Shown here in pieces: positions 22,665 through 31,117 of a DNA stretch of 31,155 nucleotides. A program made the position numbers and the translations under genes. Within the stretch, counting starts at the first letter, position 1. Each line of letters starts with the position of its first letter. Origin of the DNA: an uncultured Faecalibacterium sp. (lineage in GTDB: Bacteria; Bacillota; Clostridia; Oscillospirales; Ruminococcaceae). The stretch is from assembly GCA_934548045.1 (NCBI GenBank), contig CAKTEM010000025.1, positions 1 to 31,155 of the forward strand. Direction: 5' to 3'. A model generated the notes under the pieces. That model had not been told where the DNA came from and did no database searches. It was given only the letters and a program-made list of their open reading frames with translations.

Positions 22665-23669
22665 TTACAGGTTCTCTTCAAAGAACCGCATCGCGTTGCG
22701 GTAGAAGATCTTTTCCACTTCATCCTCGGTGAAGCCCTCTTTCCGCAGGGCTTCGACCAGAAGCGGCATCTTGTCACAGCTGTCGACCTCGAGGTTTCCG
22801 CCGATGCCGTCAAAATCGCTGCCGAGGGCGATCATGTCGATGCCGCCCACCTGTTTGAAATGCGCCGCGTGCTTTGCCATCAGAGCCGCCGTGCTGCGGC
22901 AGAGTTCCGGGCCGGGCTGGTTGTCGAGGAAGGCCGCGCAGTAGTTCAGGCCGGACAGACCGCCCCGTTCCGCAATGACCCGGATCATTTCATCGGTCAG
23001 GTTGCGGCAGTGGGGTGCCAAGGCCCGGCAGTTGGAATGGCTGGCGACAAAGGGCCGGGTGCTGTGTTCCGCGATATCCCAGAAGCCCTTATCCGACAGG
23101 TGGCTCACGTCGGCGATGATGTGCAGACGCTCCATCTCAGCGAGAAATTCAAAGCCTTTTTCCTTCAGGCCCGTCTCGGTGTTGGGCTGGCAGGGCCAGA
23201 GCCGGTGCGCCTCGTTCTGAGGGATGACGTTCGGGCTTGCCAGCTCGTTTTCGTGGTTCCATGTCAGGGTCATCATCCGGACACCCAGCTCATACATCCG
23301 GCGCAGGACGCCCAGACTGCCTTTGCAGACGCCGCCCTCCTCGATGGTGAGCATCCCACTGATCTTGCCGGCCTCGGCGTTCTTGCGGATATCCGCCGCC
23401 GTGTAGACCGGCGCGATGCGGTCGGGGTACTTCTCCATGATGCGCTTGAAGACGTCGATCTCTTCCAGTGCCGTCACCAGTGGGTCGGCTCCCGGCGTTT
23501 TGTCGCCCAGATTGACGAACGCCGCAAAGCACTGGAGCATATAGTCTCCCTTCTGTAATCTTTCGAGGTCAATATGCCCGTTGTTATGCTCAAAACTCAC
23601 CGTTTCGCCGTTCTTTTCGGCTCGGCGGAGGACACTCAGAGTGTCACAATGCAGATCCCAGACTTTCAT
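22665..23669 (-). CDS. Membrane-dipeptidase-like protein (peptidase family M19)
   Basis: A 334-residue zinc-dependent dipeptidase of the renal dipeptidase family. Metal-binding motifs are seen in order: DLHCDTL at the N-terminus, TIEEGG with the bridging Glu, the His residues in IADVSHLS and VASHSNCRAL, and GSDFDGIGG. There is no signal peptide, so it acts in the cytoplasm, likely on dipeptides including D-amino acid types. The ATG at 23669 (AAAGGAAG upstream) gives the normal N-terminus. It follows the helicase gene by 19 bases. Confidence 0.92.
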   Translation of the reverse strand: MKVWDLHCDTLSVLRRAEKNGETVSFEHNNGHIDLERLQKGDYMLQCFAAFVNLGDKTPGADPLVTALEEIDVFKRIMEKYPDRIAPVYTAADIRKNAEAGKISGMLTIEEGGVCKGSLGVLRRMYELGVRMMTLTWNHENELASPNVIPQNEAHRLWPCQPNTETGLKEKGFEFLAEMERLHIIADVSHLSDKGFWDIAEHSTRPFVASHSNCRALAPHCRNLTDEMIRVIAERGGLSGLNYCAAFLDNQPGPELCRSTAALMAKHAAHFKQVGGIDMIALGSDFDGIGGNLEVDSCDKMPLLVEALRKEGFTEDEVEKIFYRNAMRFFEENL

Positions 23670-23688
23670 TTTGCTCTTCCTTTCCCTT

Positions 23689-26600
23689 TTATGCTTCTGT
23701 TTCCAGCAGTTCCAGCAGCTCATCCGGCTTCATCGAGAGGATGGCTCCATCCGCTGTTCCGGTCACGGTATCGGCCAGCGACTGCTTTGCCTGCTGTAAT
23801 TCGACAATTTTTTCCTCGATGGTGTCCTGCGCGATGAGCTTGTACACCTGAACGGGGTTCTGCTGGCCGATGCGGTAGGCGCGGTCGGTCGCCTGATTCT
23901 GCGCCGCCACGTTCCACCACGGGTCGTAATGGATGACGATATCCGCCGCCGTCAGGTTCAGGCCGGTGCCGCCTGCGCGCAGTGAGATGAGAAAAACGCT
24001 CACCTCGCCATTGTTGAACCGGCGCACCAGCTCGGCGCGGACGGGTTTTGGGGTCGAACCCTGCAGGGTAAAGTGGCTGATGCCCTCGGCATCCAGACGC
24101 TTTGCCAGCAGGTCGAGCATCGAGGTGAACTGGCTGAACAGCAGGATACGGTGTCCACCCTCGACCGCCGAGGTCACCAGCTCGGTGCAGGCGTCCAGCT
24201 TCGCACTTCCGCCCTCCCAGTTGTCCGCAATCAGCCGTGGGTCACAGCAAATTTCTCGCAGACGCATCAGGACGGCAAAGACCGCCATCTTGTCCTCGGG
24301 CTTGGCTGCTCTCAGCTTTTCCCGGGCATCCACGACCGCCGCCAGATAAAGCTTTCGCTGCTGCTCTTCCAGCTCGATTCGATAAACGTTCTCTGTCTTG
24401 GGCGGCAGTTCTTTCAGCACTTCCGACTTCATGCGCCGGAGAATGAAGGGGCCGGTCAACTGGTTCAGCCGCCGGGTCGCGGTCTTGTCCTCTTCCTGCA
24501 CGATGGGCTTCTCAAACCGGCTGCAAAAGCCCTTGTACGAGGGCAGATATCCCGGCATCAGGAAGGAGAAGATGCTCCACAGTTCACCCAGCCGGTTTTC
24601 GACCGGCGTACCGGTCAGCGCGAACCGCACCCGGCTCTTCACCTGACAGACCGCCTTATATTTTTGTGTCGTATGGTTCTTGATGGCCTGCGCCTCATCG
24701 AGGATGCAGGCATAGAACTCCTGTTTTTCGTAGAGAGCATCGTCACGGCGGAGGAGGTCGTAGCTCGTCACGATGAGATCGGCATCCGCCCAGCTCCCGG
24801 CCAGCTCTGCCCGGTGCGCGACGTCACCATCGACCACAACGCATTTCAACTCCGGCGTGAATTTTTCGCACTCTTCGGCCCAGTTCAGCACCAGCGAGGC
24901 CGGGCAGACGATGAGGTTCGGCAGCAGCGGCTCGTCCGGCCGGCCCTGATGGGATTCCTTCATCGAGAGCAGATAGCTCAGCACCTGCACCGTCTTGCCC
25001 AGACCCATATCATCAGCTAGAATACCACCCATCCCGTAGCCGTCCAATGTCCGGAGCCAGCGGTAGCCGTCGCGCTGGTATTTGCGCAGAACTTTCTGGA
25101 GAGATGCCGGCGGTGTATACTCGCTGTCCTTGACCGCGTGGAAACTCCGGCTGATCCGCCGGAAGGCGTCGTCGCGGTTGAATCGGACTTCGTTCTGGCC
25201 TGATAATGCCCAGTCGAGACTGGGCGCACGGTAAAGCGGCAATTGCGCATGGTTCTGCCCCAGCTTTGCGCCGGACAGTTCCAGTGTCTCGTTCAGCTCG
25301 TCCAGCACTTCCAGCGAATCGTCCAGCCGGAGCAGACGGCCATCGCGCAGGCGGTGATACCGCTTTTTCTGGTGGAGCGATTTCAACAGGCCTTTCAGCT
25401 CGCTGACCGGGAACTCGCCGGTATCCACCTCGAGGTCAAGGACGCTTCCCTGCACCGAGACGCCCACCGAAATTTTCGGCGGCGCGACCTGTAAATTCCG
25501 GAACGCCTCGCTCAGGTAGACTTCGCCCTCACTCATCAGGGCCGGAACGCCCTCTTCCAAGAAGGTATAAACGGTATCTTCGTCATAGGTGCTGTATTGG
25601 CGCGCAACGCCGTTTTCGCTCATCTCCACGCTGGGTTCCAGATAGGTCGCCAGCAGCCGAGCCGCGCGGCGTTCTGCACGGGCATCCCGTAACAGACCTG
25701 TCGGCACCTGTTCCGGCGTGACCCGGTCTTCGCCGTACAGGAATTCCACATGGGCAGCGATGGCTCCCATCTGCGGTGCGTCCAGATAGAACTGCACTAC
25801 CGGCTCCAATGGGATCTGATTCAACAGCAGCCGGTCGGGGTCCTCGATGTTCAGATTCGAGCCAAGCTCCGGCAGGACAAAGCTGCAAAAAGCTGTTGCG
25901 TCCTTCGTGGAGAAGAACACACCCTCACCGCTCAACGCGTCGATGGCCGGCATCATCCGGGCCGACGCACTTCTCTGCACCTGCCAGAGAGTATCCGTGT
26001 TGTACAGGTAATCAAAATCCAGTCCGCGGCAGACCTGCAGTTTGGGCTTTATCCCGACCCAGACACCGCCTTTCCGCTTTTCGACCTTCATCGTCAGGGC
26101 AGGCAGGCCCTTTTTGAGCCAATATCCGCCCACCTGACCGGTCGGCTCATAGAGCTTTACCAGCGCGTCCAAAATCTCACCGGTCAGCGGCTCACTTCCG
26201 GCCGGTACGCCGCCATAGATGCTGCTGCTCGAACGCTGAAAGGCATCCAGACTTTCTTTCGCGTCGTTCAGACGGTTCAGGAGTTTCAACAGCTCCTGCG
26301 ATTCGGGCGTAAAGGCATCCCACCGGTGGATGAAGGCCAGTGATTTTCCGTAGCTGACGCTTCGCTCCTTCTCGATGTCTTCGAGCAGCTTGGGTACGCT
26401 CTTGACGATATACTGCCGTCCGCCATCCGAGATGCGGAGACGCAGCAGCGGCCGGTTCTCATATTCGAGGTTGAGTTCCGGTTCCAGCTCCGCGAAATGC
26501 TTCTGCTGGTCTGATGCCGACACAACGCCCACATCGGCCAGCGCGTCGTCCTGATACTTTTTCAGCAGGTCTTTCGCGCGCCAGTCCGACTCCGGTTCCT

Positions 26601-27027
26601 CCTCGCGCCATTTCCGGCCGAACAGCATCTCAAGGCTGGACATATAGCTGTCCTTCTTCGGCGGTTCCGGCAGGCTGGCCGCACCCCGGACGACTCCCGG
26701 GATGTTCTCCGGCTTTTTTGTTTTTGGGGCCTCGAGGGTTTCCGGTTCATCCTTGCTGTCCACCAGCAATACCGCGCCAATGTGCTTGCAGTAATCTCCA
26801 TCTCCATTCTGGTTATAGGGGCAGGTGCAGGATGCGCTGACGAAGGTTCCATTCGCGCGCAGCCAGACCTGTGTCCGATAGAGGTCGGTGCCGTCCACCA
26901 GTGCCGCCAGATGCCGGACACCATCGGCGTTGGTCCTTTGGTCAAATGAAACGATTCGGCCCATATATCTTTTTGCCCTCGCAAAAATTGTATCGCCCAG
27001 CAAATTTCGGATGTCCTCTTTGTCCAC
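23689..27027 (-). CDS. SNF2-family helicase with SWIM zinc finger
   Basis: A 1112-residue protein. An N-terminal SWIM zinc finger has Cys67, Cys69, Cys80 and His82. A long middle region of about 540 residues follows, of a type usual for bacterial SNF2 proteins. The ATPase motor starts near residue 620: DDMGLGKTVQVL (Walker A), LDEAQAIK (Walker B, DEAQ) and LTGTPVENRLGELW. The second half ends with RAGGTGLNLTAADIVIHYDPWWN and ATDRAYRIGQ. It is a DNA translocase of unknown role; no restriction or defence partners are next to it. The start is GTG at 27027 with GGAGG seven bases upstream. It heads an operon with the dipeptidase and exporter. Confidence 0.93.
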   Translation of the reverse strand: MDKEDIRNLLGDTIFARAKRYMGRIVSFDQRTNADGVRHLAALVDGTDLYRTQVWLRANGTFVSASCTCPYNQNGDGDYCKHIGAVLLVDSKDEPETLEAPKTKKPENIPGVVRGAASLPEPPKKDSYMSSLEMLFGRKWREEEPESDWRAKDLLKKYQDDALADVGVVSASDQQKHFAELEPELNLEYENRPLLRLRISDGGRQYIVKSVPKLLEDIEKERSVSYGKSLAFIHRWDAFTPESQELLKLLNRLNDAKESLDAFQRSSSSIYGGVPAGSEPLTGEILDALVKLYEPTGQVGGYWLKKGLPALTMKVEKRKGGVWVGIKPKLQVCRGLDFDYLYNTDTLWQVQRSASARMMPAIDALSGEGVFFSTKDATAFCSFVLPELGSNLNIEDPDRLLLNQIPLEPVVQFYLDAPQMGAIAAHVEFLYGEDRVTPEQVPTGLLRDARAERRAARLLATYLEPSVEMSENGVARQYSTYDEDTVYTFLEEGVPALMSEGEVYLSEAFRNLQVAPPKISVGVSVQGSVLDLEVDTGEFPVSELKGLLKSLHQKKRYHRLRDGRLLRLDDSLEVLDELNETLELSGAKLGQNHAQLPLYRAPSLDWALSGQNEVRFNRDDAFRRISRSFHAVKDSEYTPPASLQKVLRKYQRDGYRWLRTLDGYGMGGILADDMGLGKTVQVLSYLLSMKESHQGRPDEPLLPNLIVCPASLVLNWAEECEKFTPELKCVVVDGDVAHRAELAGSWADADLIVTSYDLLRRDDALYEKQEFYACILDEAQAIKNHTTQKYKAVCQVKSRVRFALTGTPVENRLGELWSIFSFLMPGYLPSYKGFCSRFEKPIVQEEDKTATRRLNQLTGPFILRRMKSEVLKELPPKTENVYRIELEEQQRKLYLAAVVDAREKLRAAKPEDKMAVFAVLMRLREICCDPRLIADNWEGGSAKLDACTELVTSAVEGGHRILLFSQFTSMLDLLAKRLDAEGISHFTLQGSTPKPVRAELVRRFNNGEVSVFLISLRAGGTGLNLTAADIVIHYDPWWNVAAQNQATDRAYRIGQQNPVQVYKLIAQDTIEEKIVELQQAKQSLADTVTGTADGAILSMKPDELLELLETEA

Positions 27028-27063
27028 AGGTCTTCCTCCCCTCGAAAAACGCTTTATTAGTTA

Positions 27064-27092
27064 AGCATACCGCACCGCCCCAGCGGATGCAA
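27064..27092 (-). promoter_or_regulatory. Promoter of the SNF2 helicase operon
   Basis: TTGCAT (27087-27092), a 17-base spacer and TATGCT (27064-27069) on the minus strand. Confidence 0.65.
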
Positions 27093-27105
27093 GGGATTTG
27101 CAGAA

Positions 27106-27140
27106 AAAAATCCTACACCCTTTTACAGGTGCAGGATTTT
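27106..27140 (-). terminator. Terminator of the TraX-regulator-kinase operon
   Basis: AATCCTGCACC pairs with GGGTGTAGGATT (one G-U) around TGTAAAA, followed by a T run on the minus strand. It lies right after the kinase stop codon. Confidence 0.88.
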
Positions 27141-27144
27141 CATC

Positions 27145-28080
27145 TCACTTCTTCTGTTTGAATTTCAGCGGCGTCTGTACCTCGGCACGGATGCGGAGCA
27201 GGTAGTTCCGTGTCCGCTCGGTGCTGCGCAGGATGGCGTCCACCTGCTCTTTCTGCTGGCCGGTCAGGTCATCCTCTGCCAGCAGTTCCGCGTTCCCTTG
27301 AATGATGCTCAGCGGCGTTTTCAGCTCGTGGGAAAGCTGGATGATCTGTTCGCGCTGTTTCTGTTCCATGCTCCACTGTTTTTGCAGGCTGCCGGTCAGC
27401 TCCTGCCCCATCAACTGCAATGCGTTCAGAGCCTCGTCGTATTCCCGGACTTTCGCGCCGGTAAATTCGACTCCGTCCAGCCCCTTCTTTTCCGCCACCT
27501 GCCGGGAAGCCTCGGTCAACCGCCCCGTTTCAACGGCCAGAAACTTCGCCGTCCGGTGGGTACATCCTGCGATGACCCCCACCAGCAACAGGAACCCCAG
27601 CAGAATATGGCAGGTCTGCACATCTGGCATCTTCCCACGCAGGGCCGGGTCGGCATACGGAACCGAATAGTCGAACTGGAACAGACAGACCGTACCATCT
27701 TTCAGTTCCGCGCTCATGTAATACTGCGCATAGGCCAGAAGGAACCTTTTCTGTGAACCTTTGTATTCGTATTCCAACGCTTTTTGCAGATACTTATCGT
27801 CCATATTGGTTCGGAGCAGCTTTTCTCCATCGAACAATGCGTACCGGCAGAGCGTGTCAAATCCGGCATCGTCGAAACTCTCTGCCGTCATATCGGAGAC
27901 CATCTGTACCGCCTTTGTGGTGGCATTTGCGGCCGTGTCCGCCGCCAGAAACAGTCCGCTGTTTATCACCAAGAGCAATACTGCGAACCACAAGACCGCC
28001 GTCAGAACACAGGATACCACGCACAGAACCAGATACCGGAGCAGGACGCTCCGCAGAGAGATCAGTTTTCGCTTTTCCAT
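27145..28080 (-). CDS. Sensor histidine kinase lacking the ATPase domain
   Basis: A 311-residue membrane sensor. Transmembrane segments lie near residues 12-45 and 150-172 with an extracytoplasmic domain of about 105 residues between. A HAMP-like linker and the phospho-acceptor domain follow (LSHELKTPLSIIQGN). The protein stops about 50 residues after that His; the HATPase domain (N, G1, F, G2 boxes) is absent, and a terminator follows at once, so this is a natural end rather than a window effect. The ATG at 28080 overlaps the response regulator by 19 bases. It may not self-phosphorylate and could act with another kinase or as a phosphatase; this is inference. Confidence 0.82.
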   Translation of the reverse strand: MEKRKLISLRSVLLRYLVLCVVSCVLTAVLWFAVLLLVINSGLFLAADTAANATTKAVQMVSDMTAESFDDAGFDTLCRYALFDGEKLLRTNMDDKYLQKALEYEYKGSQKRFLLAYAQYYMSAELKDGTVCLFQFDYSVPYADPALRGKMPDVQTCHILLGFLLLVGVIAGCTHRTAKFLAVETGRLTEASRQVAEKKGLDGVEFTGAKVREYDEALNALQLMGQELTGSLQKQWSMEQKQREQIIQLSHELKTPLSIIQGNAELLAEDDLTGQQKEQVDAILRSTERTRNYLLRIRAEVQTPLKFKQKK

Positions 28081-28742
28081 TGGTACCCCACTCCCCACAC
28101 GGTCTTGAGCAGCTGTTCCGGGTCGGAAAGTCCGGCTGTCCGCAGTTTTGCCCGGATATTTTTGATGTGCTGGGTAATGGCGGTATCGTCCGCCGTGCCA
28201 TCCACCCCGAACACCACTTCATAAATCTGCTCTTTGCTGAACGTCTGCCCTGCGTAAAGCGCAAGATACTCACAAATTGCATACTCGGAGCGTGTCAGCG
28301 GCAGCACCGAGCCGTTTACTGCCATATTTTTCGCCGCGAGGTCGAACTCCGCACCGCCCCGAAGGATGCGGTGAGAAGGCGTCCGATTCTGTCTCCGCAG
28401 GTGTGCCGACACCCTTGCCCGAAGTTCGGCGATGCGGAATGGCTTTGCAAGATAGTCGTCCGCGCCGATTCCCAGCCCTTCCAGAACCGCCGGCTCATCC
28501 GTCCGGGCGGACAAAAACAAAATCGGCGCGTCGGTCTGCTTCCGGATGCGGCGGCAGACAGCGAACCCGTCCTCGTCCGGCATCATGACGTCCAGCAGGA
28601 TACAATCCGCCCAACTACAGAGCGTTTCCGTCACCAGTCCACCGGAGGTCTTCACCGTGACCTGATGTCCATCCCGTTCCAGAGCCGTTTTCAGCAGCCT
28701 GCCGAGGTCACTGTCATCATCCACCACCAGAATCTTCGCCAT
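28062..28742 (-). CDS. OmpR-family response regulator
   Basis: A 226-residue two-domain regulator. The receiver has the acidic pocket (VVDDDSD), the phospho-acceptor Asp in ILLDVMMPDEDG, and the KPF lysine. The C-terminal winged helix ends ITQHIKNIRAKLR...TVWGVGYQW, the pattern of VanR/lantibiotic-type regulators. The gene lies between traX (4 bases upstream) and the kinase gene (overlap). It likely controls its own operon or the PadR region, but no targets can be assigned. The partner kinase is incomplete. Confidence 0.93.
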   Translation of the reverse strand: MAKILVVDDDSDLGRLLKTALERDGHQVTVKTSGGLVTETLCSWADCILLDVMMPDEDGFAVCRRIRKQTDAPILFLSARTDEPAVLEGLGIGADDYLAKPFRIAELRARVSAHLRRQNRTPSHRILRGGAEFDLAAKNMAVNGSVLPLTRSEYAICEYLALYAGQTFSKEQIYEVVFGVDGTADDTAITQHIKNIRAKLRTAGLSDPEQLLKTVWGVGYQWKSEN

Positions 28743-28745
28743 AAC

Positions 28746-29615
28746 TCACCTCAAAAGCTGATACGCCGCGCAGGATGCCCCATACAAAATGTAGACATGC
28801 GCCGGATAGAACCAGTAAAACAGCCGCTTGTGGCCGCTTCCACGGGTGCCATTGTATTGGAGCATCAGCAGTGCCGCCGCAATGCCGAACCACTCGTAAT
28901 AGGTCGTGAACATCTGCGAAAACGCGAAACCAGACTGACCGCGCACCGCCAGATAGACAGACAGAAACTCCCACAGGAAAGTGTTGAGCGACCATGCCGC
29001 AAGCTGGAGATTCCGATGATCCCGGAACAGGTAGAGCAGAACACCGCCCAGTAGAAAACTCCAGCTGCCGTCCGTGATACTACTCCACATGGGCAGCGGA
29101 CTCATTATCACAAACGCCAGAACTGCAGACGCAACTGGCATCTGCTGCACCTGCGGAAACAGAAGCAGGAACCCGACGAACATGAACGGCCAGAGCAGCA
29201 CTGCGGCAATTGCCAGAACGCCTTTTGCATATTTCTTCTCCCGGAGCCAGTCGATGCCCTGCCAGACGATGCAGAGCAGGACAAAATCCTGAAAAATCGC
29301 ATTGGCCGGATAAAAACCATCACCGCGCCGGAACGCTCCGGCATACATCATAAAGAATTCCAGTGCCGCCATTCCTGCGCCGATAGCCCAGATGCGCAGG
29401 AAATAGCGTTTCCGGTCATGGGTGTGCGCAAAACCCTCCACCGTGCAGAACAGAAACAGCGGCGCACCCAGCCGCCCCAGCATACTGAACCACTCCGGGA
29501 TGACCCCGGTGAATTCAAAAAAGTAATGGATGTGGTCCAGCACCATCACAAAAAGCCCGATAAACTTGAGCTGCGTGCCGGACAGCCCTTTCTGTTTTTT
29601 CAGTGTCTCTTCCAT
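28746..29615 (-). CDS. TraX-family membrane protein
   Basis: A 289-residue integral membrane protein with about eight hydrophobic segments. LSGTQLKFIGLFVMVLDH at the start, GRLGAPLFLFCTVEGFAHT and the C-terminal RLFYWFYPAHVYIL match the TraX family, related to membrane acyltransferases (TraX acetylates pilin in F plasmids). In Firmicutes these genes are chromosomal and of unknown role. It is the first gene of an operon with a response regulator and kinase. A palindrome ATTTCT-2-AGAAAT (29661-29674) upstream could be a regulator site. Confidence 0.85.
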   Translation of the reverse strand: MEETLKKQKGLSGTQLKFIGLFVMVLDHIHYFFEFTGVIPEWFSMLGRLGAPLFLFCTVEGFAHTHDRKRYFLRIWAIGAGMAALEFFMMYAGAFRRGDGFYPANAIFQDFVLLCIVWQGIDWLREKKYAKGVLAIAAVLLWPFMFVGFLLLFPQVQQMPVASAVLAFVIMSPLPMWSSITDGSWSFLLGGVLLYLFRDHRNLQLAAWSLNTFLWEFLSVYLAVRGQSGFAFSQMFTTYYEWFGIAAALLMLQYNGTRGSGHKRLFYWFYPAHVYILYGASCAAYQLLR

Positions 29616-29693
29616 CTCAAAAACCCCCTTTTTCGGTTTGATGCTTCCAGTCTAACAGGGATTTCTGTAGAAATTCTGAAGGAAACGAAAATT

Positions 29694-30362
29694 TCAGAGG
29701 CGTTGCGTCAGGCGCGAATCTTTCCCATACCAGAAAAAGCGCACCCACAGCAAAACAGCACCCAGCAGAAAACCTCCCACTGCCATCGTCCGGAGAGAAA
29801 TACTCGCCAAAACGATATTTCCAAGCGTCCGGTGCAGAATCGCCCCAATCCAATACAGCGCGGCAGCATACAGCATCAGATACACCACGCACTTCACCCG
29901 ATGTTTACAAGGCGGAAATCCGACTTCTTCCATCATTCTTCGGAATAAATAGTACGACGACAGGCAGGCCACACCAAATTGAACCAGATACCCTGCCGAA
30001 AACTCAAACCGGAAATCCGGAATCAATGGATAAAGCAACAGTCCTTCCACACCCCAGCCGAAAAAGCAGAACAGCGGAATCTCAATCGTGAAAAAATCGA
30101 ACCAGCTCAGCCGCTTTAAACTCGGCTTTACTTCTTTCGCAAATGTCTCAGCGTCTGAAACCACGTTAAAAAGTTCTTTTTCGTCTTTGTTTGCATCGAT
30201 TGCAAGGTCAATCAAATCGCTTCGGACAAGCTCGACGCCGCAGATGTCCCAGCTGACCCTCCGCAGATAACGGATGATTTCCCGAATCTGCATCTGGCTT
30301 GTCTCTGAAACGAACTTCAAGCGCAGGCGGTTTACTTTTCTCAAGGTAAAGTAGTTATTCAT
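29694..30362 (-). CDS. Membrane protein paired with PadR regulator
   Basis: A 222-residue protein with a cytoplasmic N-terminal part of about 95 residues (charged, helical) and four or five membrane segments after it. Its ATG overlaps the padR stop by eight bases, so the two are coupled. PadR genes are often followed by such a membrane protein in Firmicutes, commonly one that acts in envelope stress or transport, but I cannot name the family. It ends in a basic tail (KDSRLTQRL). Confidence 0.7.
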   Translation of the reverse strand: MNNYFTLRKVNRLRLKFVSETSQMQIREIIRYLRRVSWDICGVELVRSDLIDLAIDANKDEKELFNVVSDAETFAKEVKPSLKRLSWFDFFTIEIPLFCFFGWGVEGLLLYPLIPDFRFEFSAGYLVQFGVACLSSYYLFRRMMEEVGFPPCKHRVKCVVYLMLYAAALYWIGAILHRTLGNIVLASISLRTMAVGGFLLGAVLLWVRFFWYGKDSRLTQRL

Positions 30363-30690
30363 CCATTTTTCCCTCCTTGAAGATTTTTTCGACCAGATGA
30401 CAGAGCTGATTCCAGTCCTGACAAAAGGCTTTGAGTGCTTCCTGCCCTCTGGCCGTCACAACATAATATTTCCGGCTTGGTCCTTTAGGCGATGGCCTGC
30501 GTTCCACCGTCACTTTTCCCTGCTGTTCCAGCCGGAGCAACAAGGGGTAAAGTGTGCTTTCGCTCAAATCGGTAAAGCCATCGTTTTTCAGCTGCGTCAC
30601 GATCTCATAGCCGTATGTCGGTTCCCGGCTGATGAGTTTCAGGACACAGAACTCCAAAACGCCCTTCAAAAGCTGTGTGTTGTTTTCCAT
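30355..30690 (-). CDS. PadR-family transcriptional regulator
   Basis: A 111-residue winged helix protein. The family pattern is clear: LLKGVLEFCVLKLI, then PTYGYEIVTQL, LSESTLYPLLLRLEQQGKV and the wing SPKGPSRKYYVVTARG. It probably represses its own operon through the repeats in its promoter. AGGAGG precedes the ATG. Ligands are unknown; other PadR proteins respond to phenolics, lipids or antibiotics. Confidence 0.92.
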   Translation of the reverse strand: MENNTQLLKGVLEFCVLKLISREPTYGYEIVTQLKNDGFTDLSESTLYPLLLRLEQQGKVTVERRPSPKGPSRKYYVVTARGQEALKAFCQDWNQLCHLVEKIFKEGKMDE

Positions 30691-30705
30691 CGGACTTCCT
30701 CCTCT

Positions 30706-30768
30706 CTACTATTCTGTATTGCGTAGTAGCTTCATCTACATTGTATTACATAGTAGTCGTTCTGTCAA
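30706..30768 (-). promoter_or_regulatory. padR promoter with two tandem operator-like repeats
   Basis: TTGACA (30763-30768), a 17-base spacer and TACAAT (30740-30745). Two near-palindromes share the core CTACTA-GYAATACA on the minus strand: site 1 (30736-30756) covers the -10 and spacer, and site 2 (30706-30729, CTACTA...TAGTAG) lies just after the start point. This fits autorepression by PadR. Confidence 0.7.
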
Positions 30769-30779
30769 GACATATAAAC

Positions 30780-30823
30780 AAAAAAACTCCCACATCTTTT
30801 TTTACAGATGCAGGAGTTCAACT
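30780..30823 (-). terminator. Terminator after the kinase-like relic
   Basis: AACTCC-CATCT stem with its complement, followed by seven T on the minus strand. It shares TCCTGCAYCTGTAAAA with the terminator of the real kinase at 27106-27140. Confidence 0.85.
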
Positions 30824-30848
30824 TTAATGATTCTGAACGGTCAGTTCC

Positions 30849-31050
30849 TCACAGCCGCACTTTTTCGCCGTGCCACGCCTGAAGAGCCTTTTTCAGCTGT
30901 GCCGCGCTCAGGTTCGTTTCAAGGATATCACCGCTGCCTGGCGTATCGAACAGTACATACCGGCAAAGAGGGTCAAGCTGCTGTGCATCAAAGGTCTCCA
31001 CCGTGCAGGTGCTGTGCCAGAACTTTTTTCAGCGAGACTTGCTTTTTCAT
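30849..31050 (-). pseudogene. Frameshifted relic resembling the kinase sensor domain
   Basis: From an ATG at 31050 with AAGGAG six bases upstream, the frame reads MKKQVSLKKVL and stops after 20 residues. A shift of one base at the A6 run (about 31023-31029) gives a continuous 66-residue reading ending ...WHGEKVRL. Part of it, ETFDAQQLDPLCRYVLFD then ETNLSAAQLKKAL, resembles the extracytoplasmic part of the kinase at 27145-28080 (ESFDDAGFDTLCRYALFD, RTNMDDKYLQKAL). The start MKKQVSLKKVL resembles its MEKRKLISLRSVLL. Membrane segments and kinase domains are missing. It may be decayed, or a small protein with a frameshift or sequencing error. Confidence 0.55.
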
Positions 31051-31081
31051 TTGACTCTCCTTGTTTTTGATATGATATAAC

Positions 31082-31108
31082 AAAACCCCCGAGGAAAATC
31101 CTCGAGGG
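31082..31108 (-). terminator. Terminator of the rRNA operon
   Basis: CCCTCGAGGA pairs with TCCTCGGGGG around a short loop, followed by TTTTG, on the minus strand right after the 5S end. Confidence 0.85.
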
Positions 31109-31117
31109 CTTTCATTT

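Noticed and set aside
23689..27027. SNF2 helicase as part of a defence system (DISARM-like or similar)
   Set aside because: There is no methylase, nuclease or other defence partner; neighbours are a dipeptidase and an exporter.
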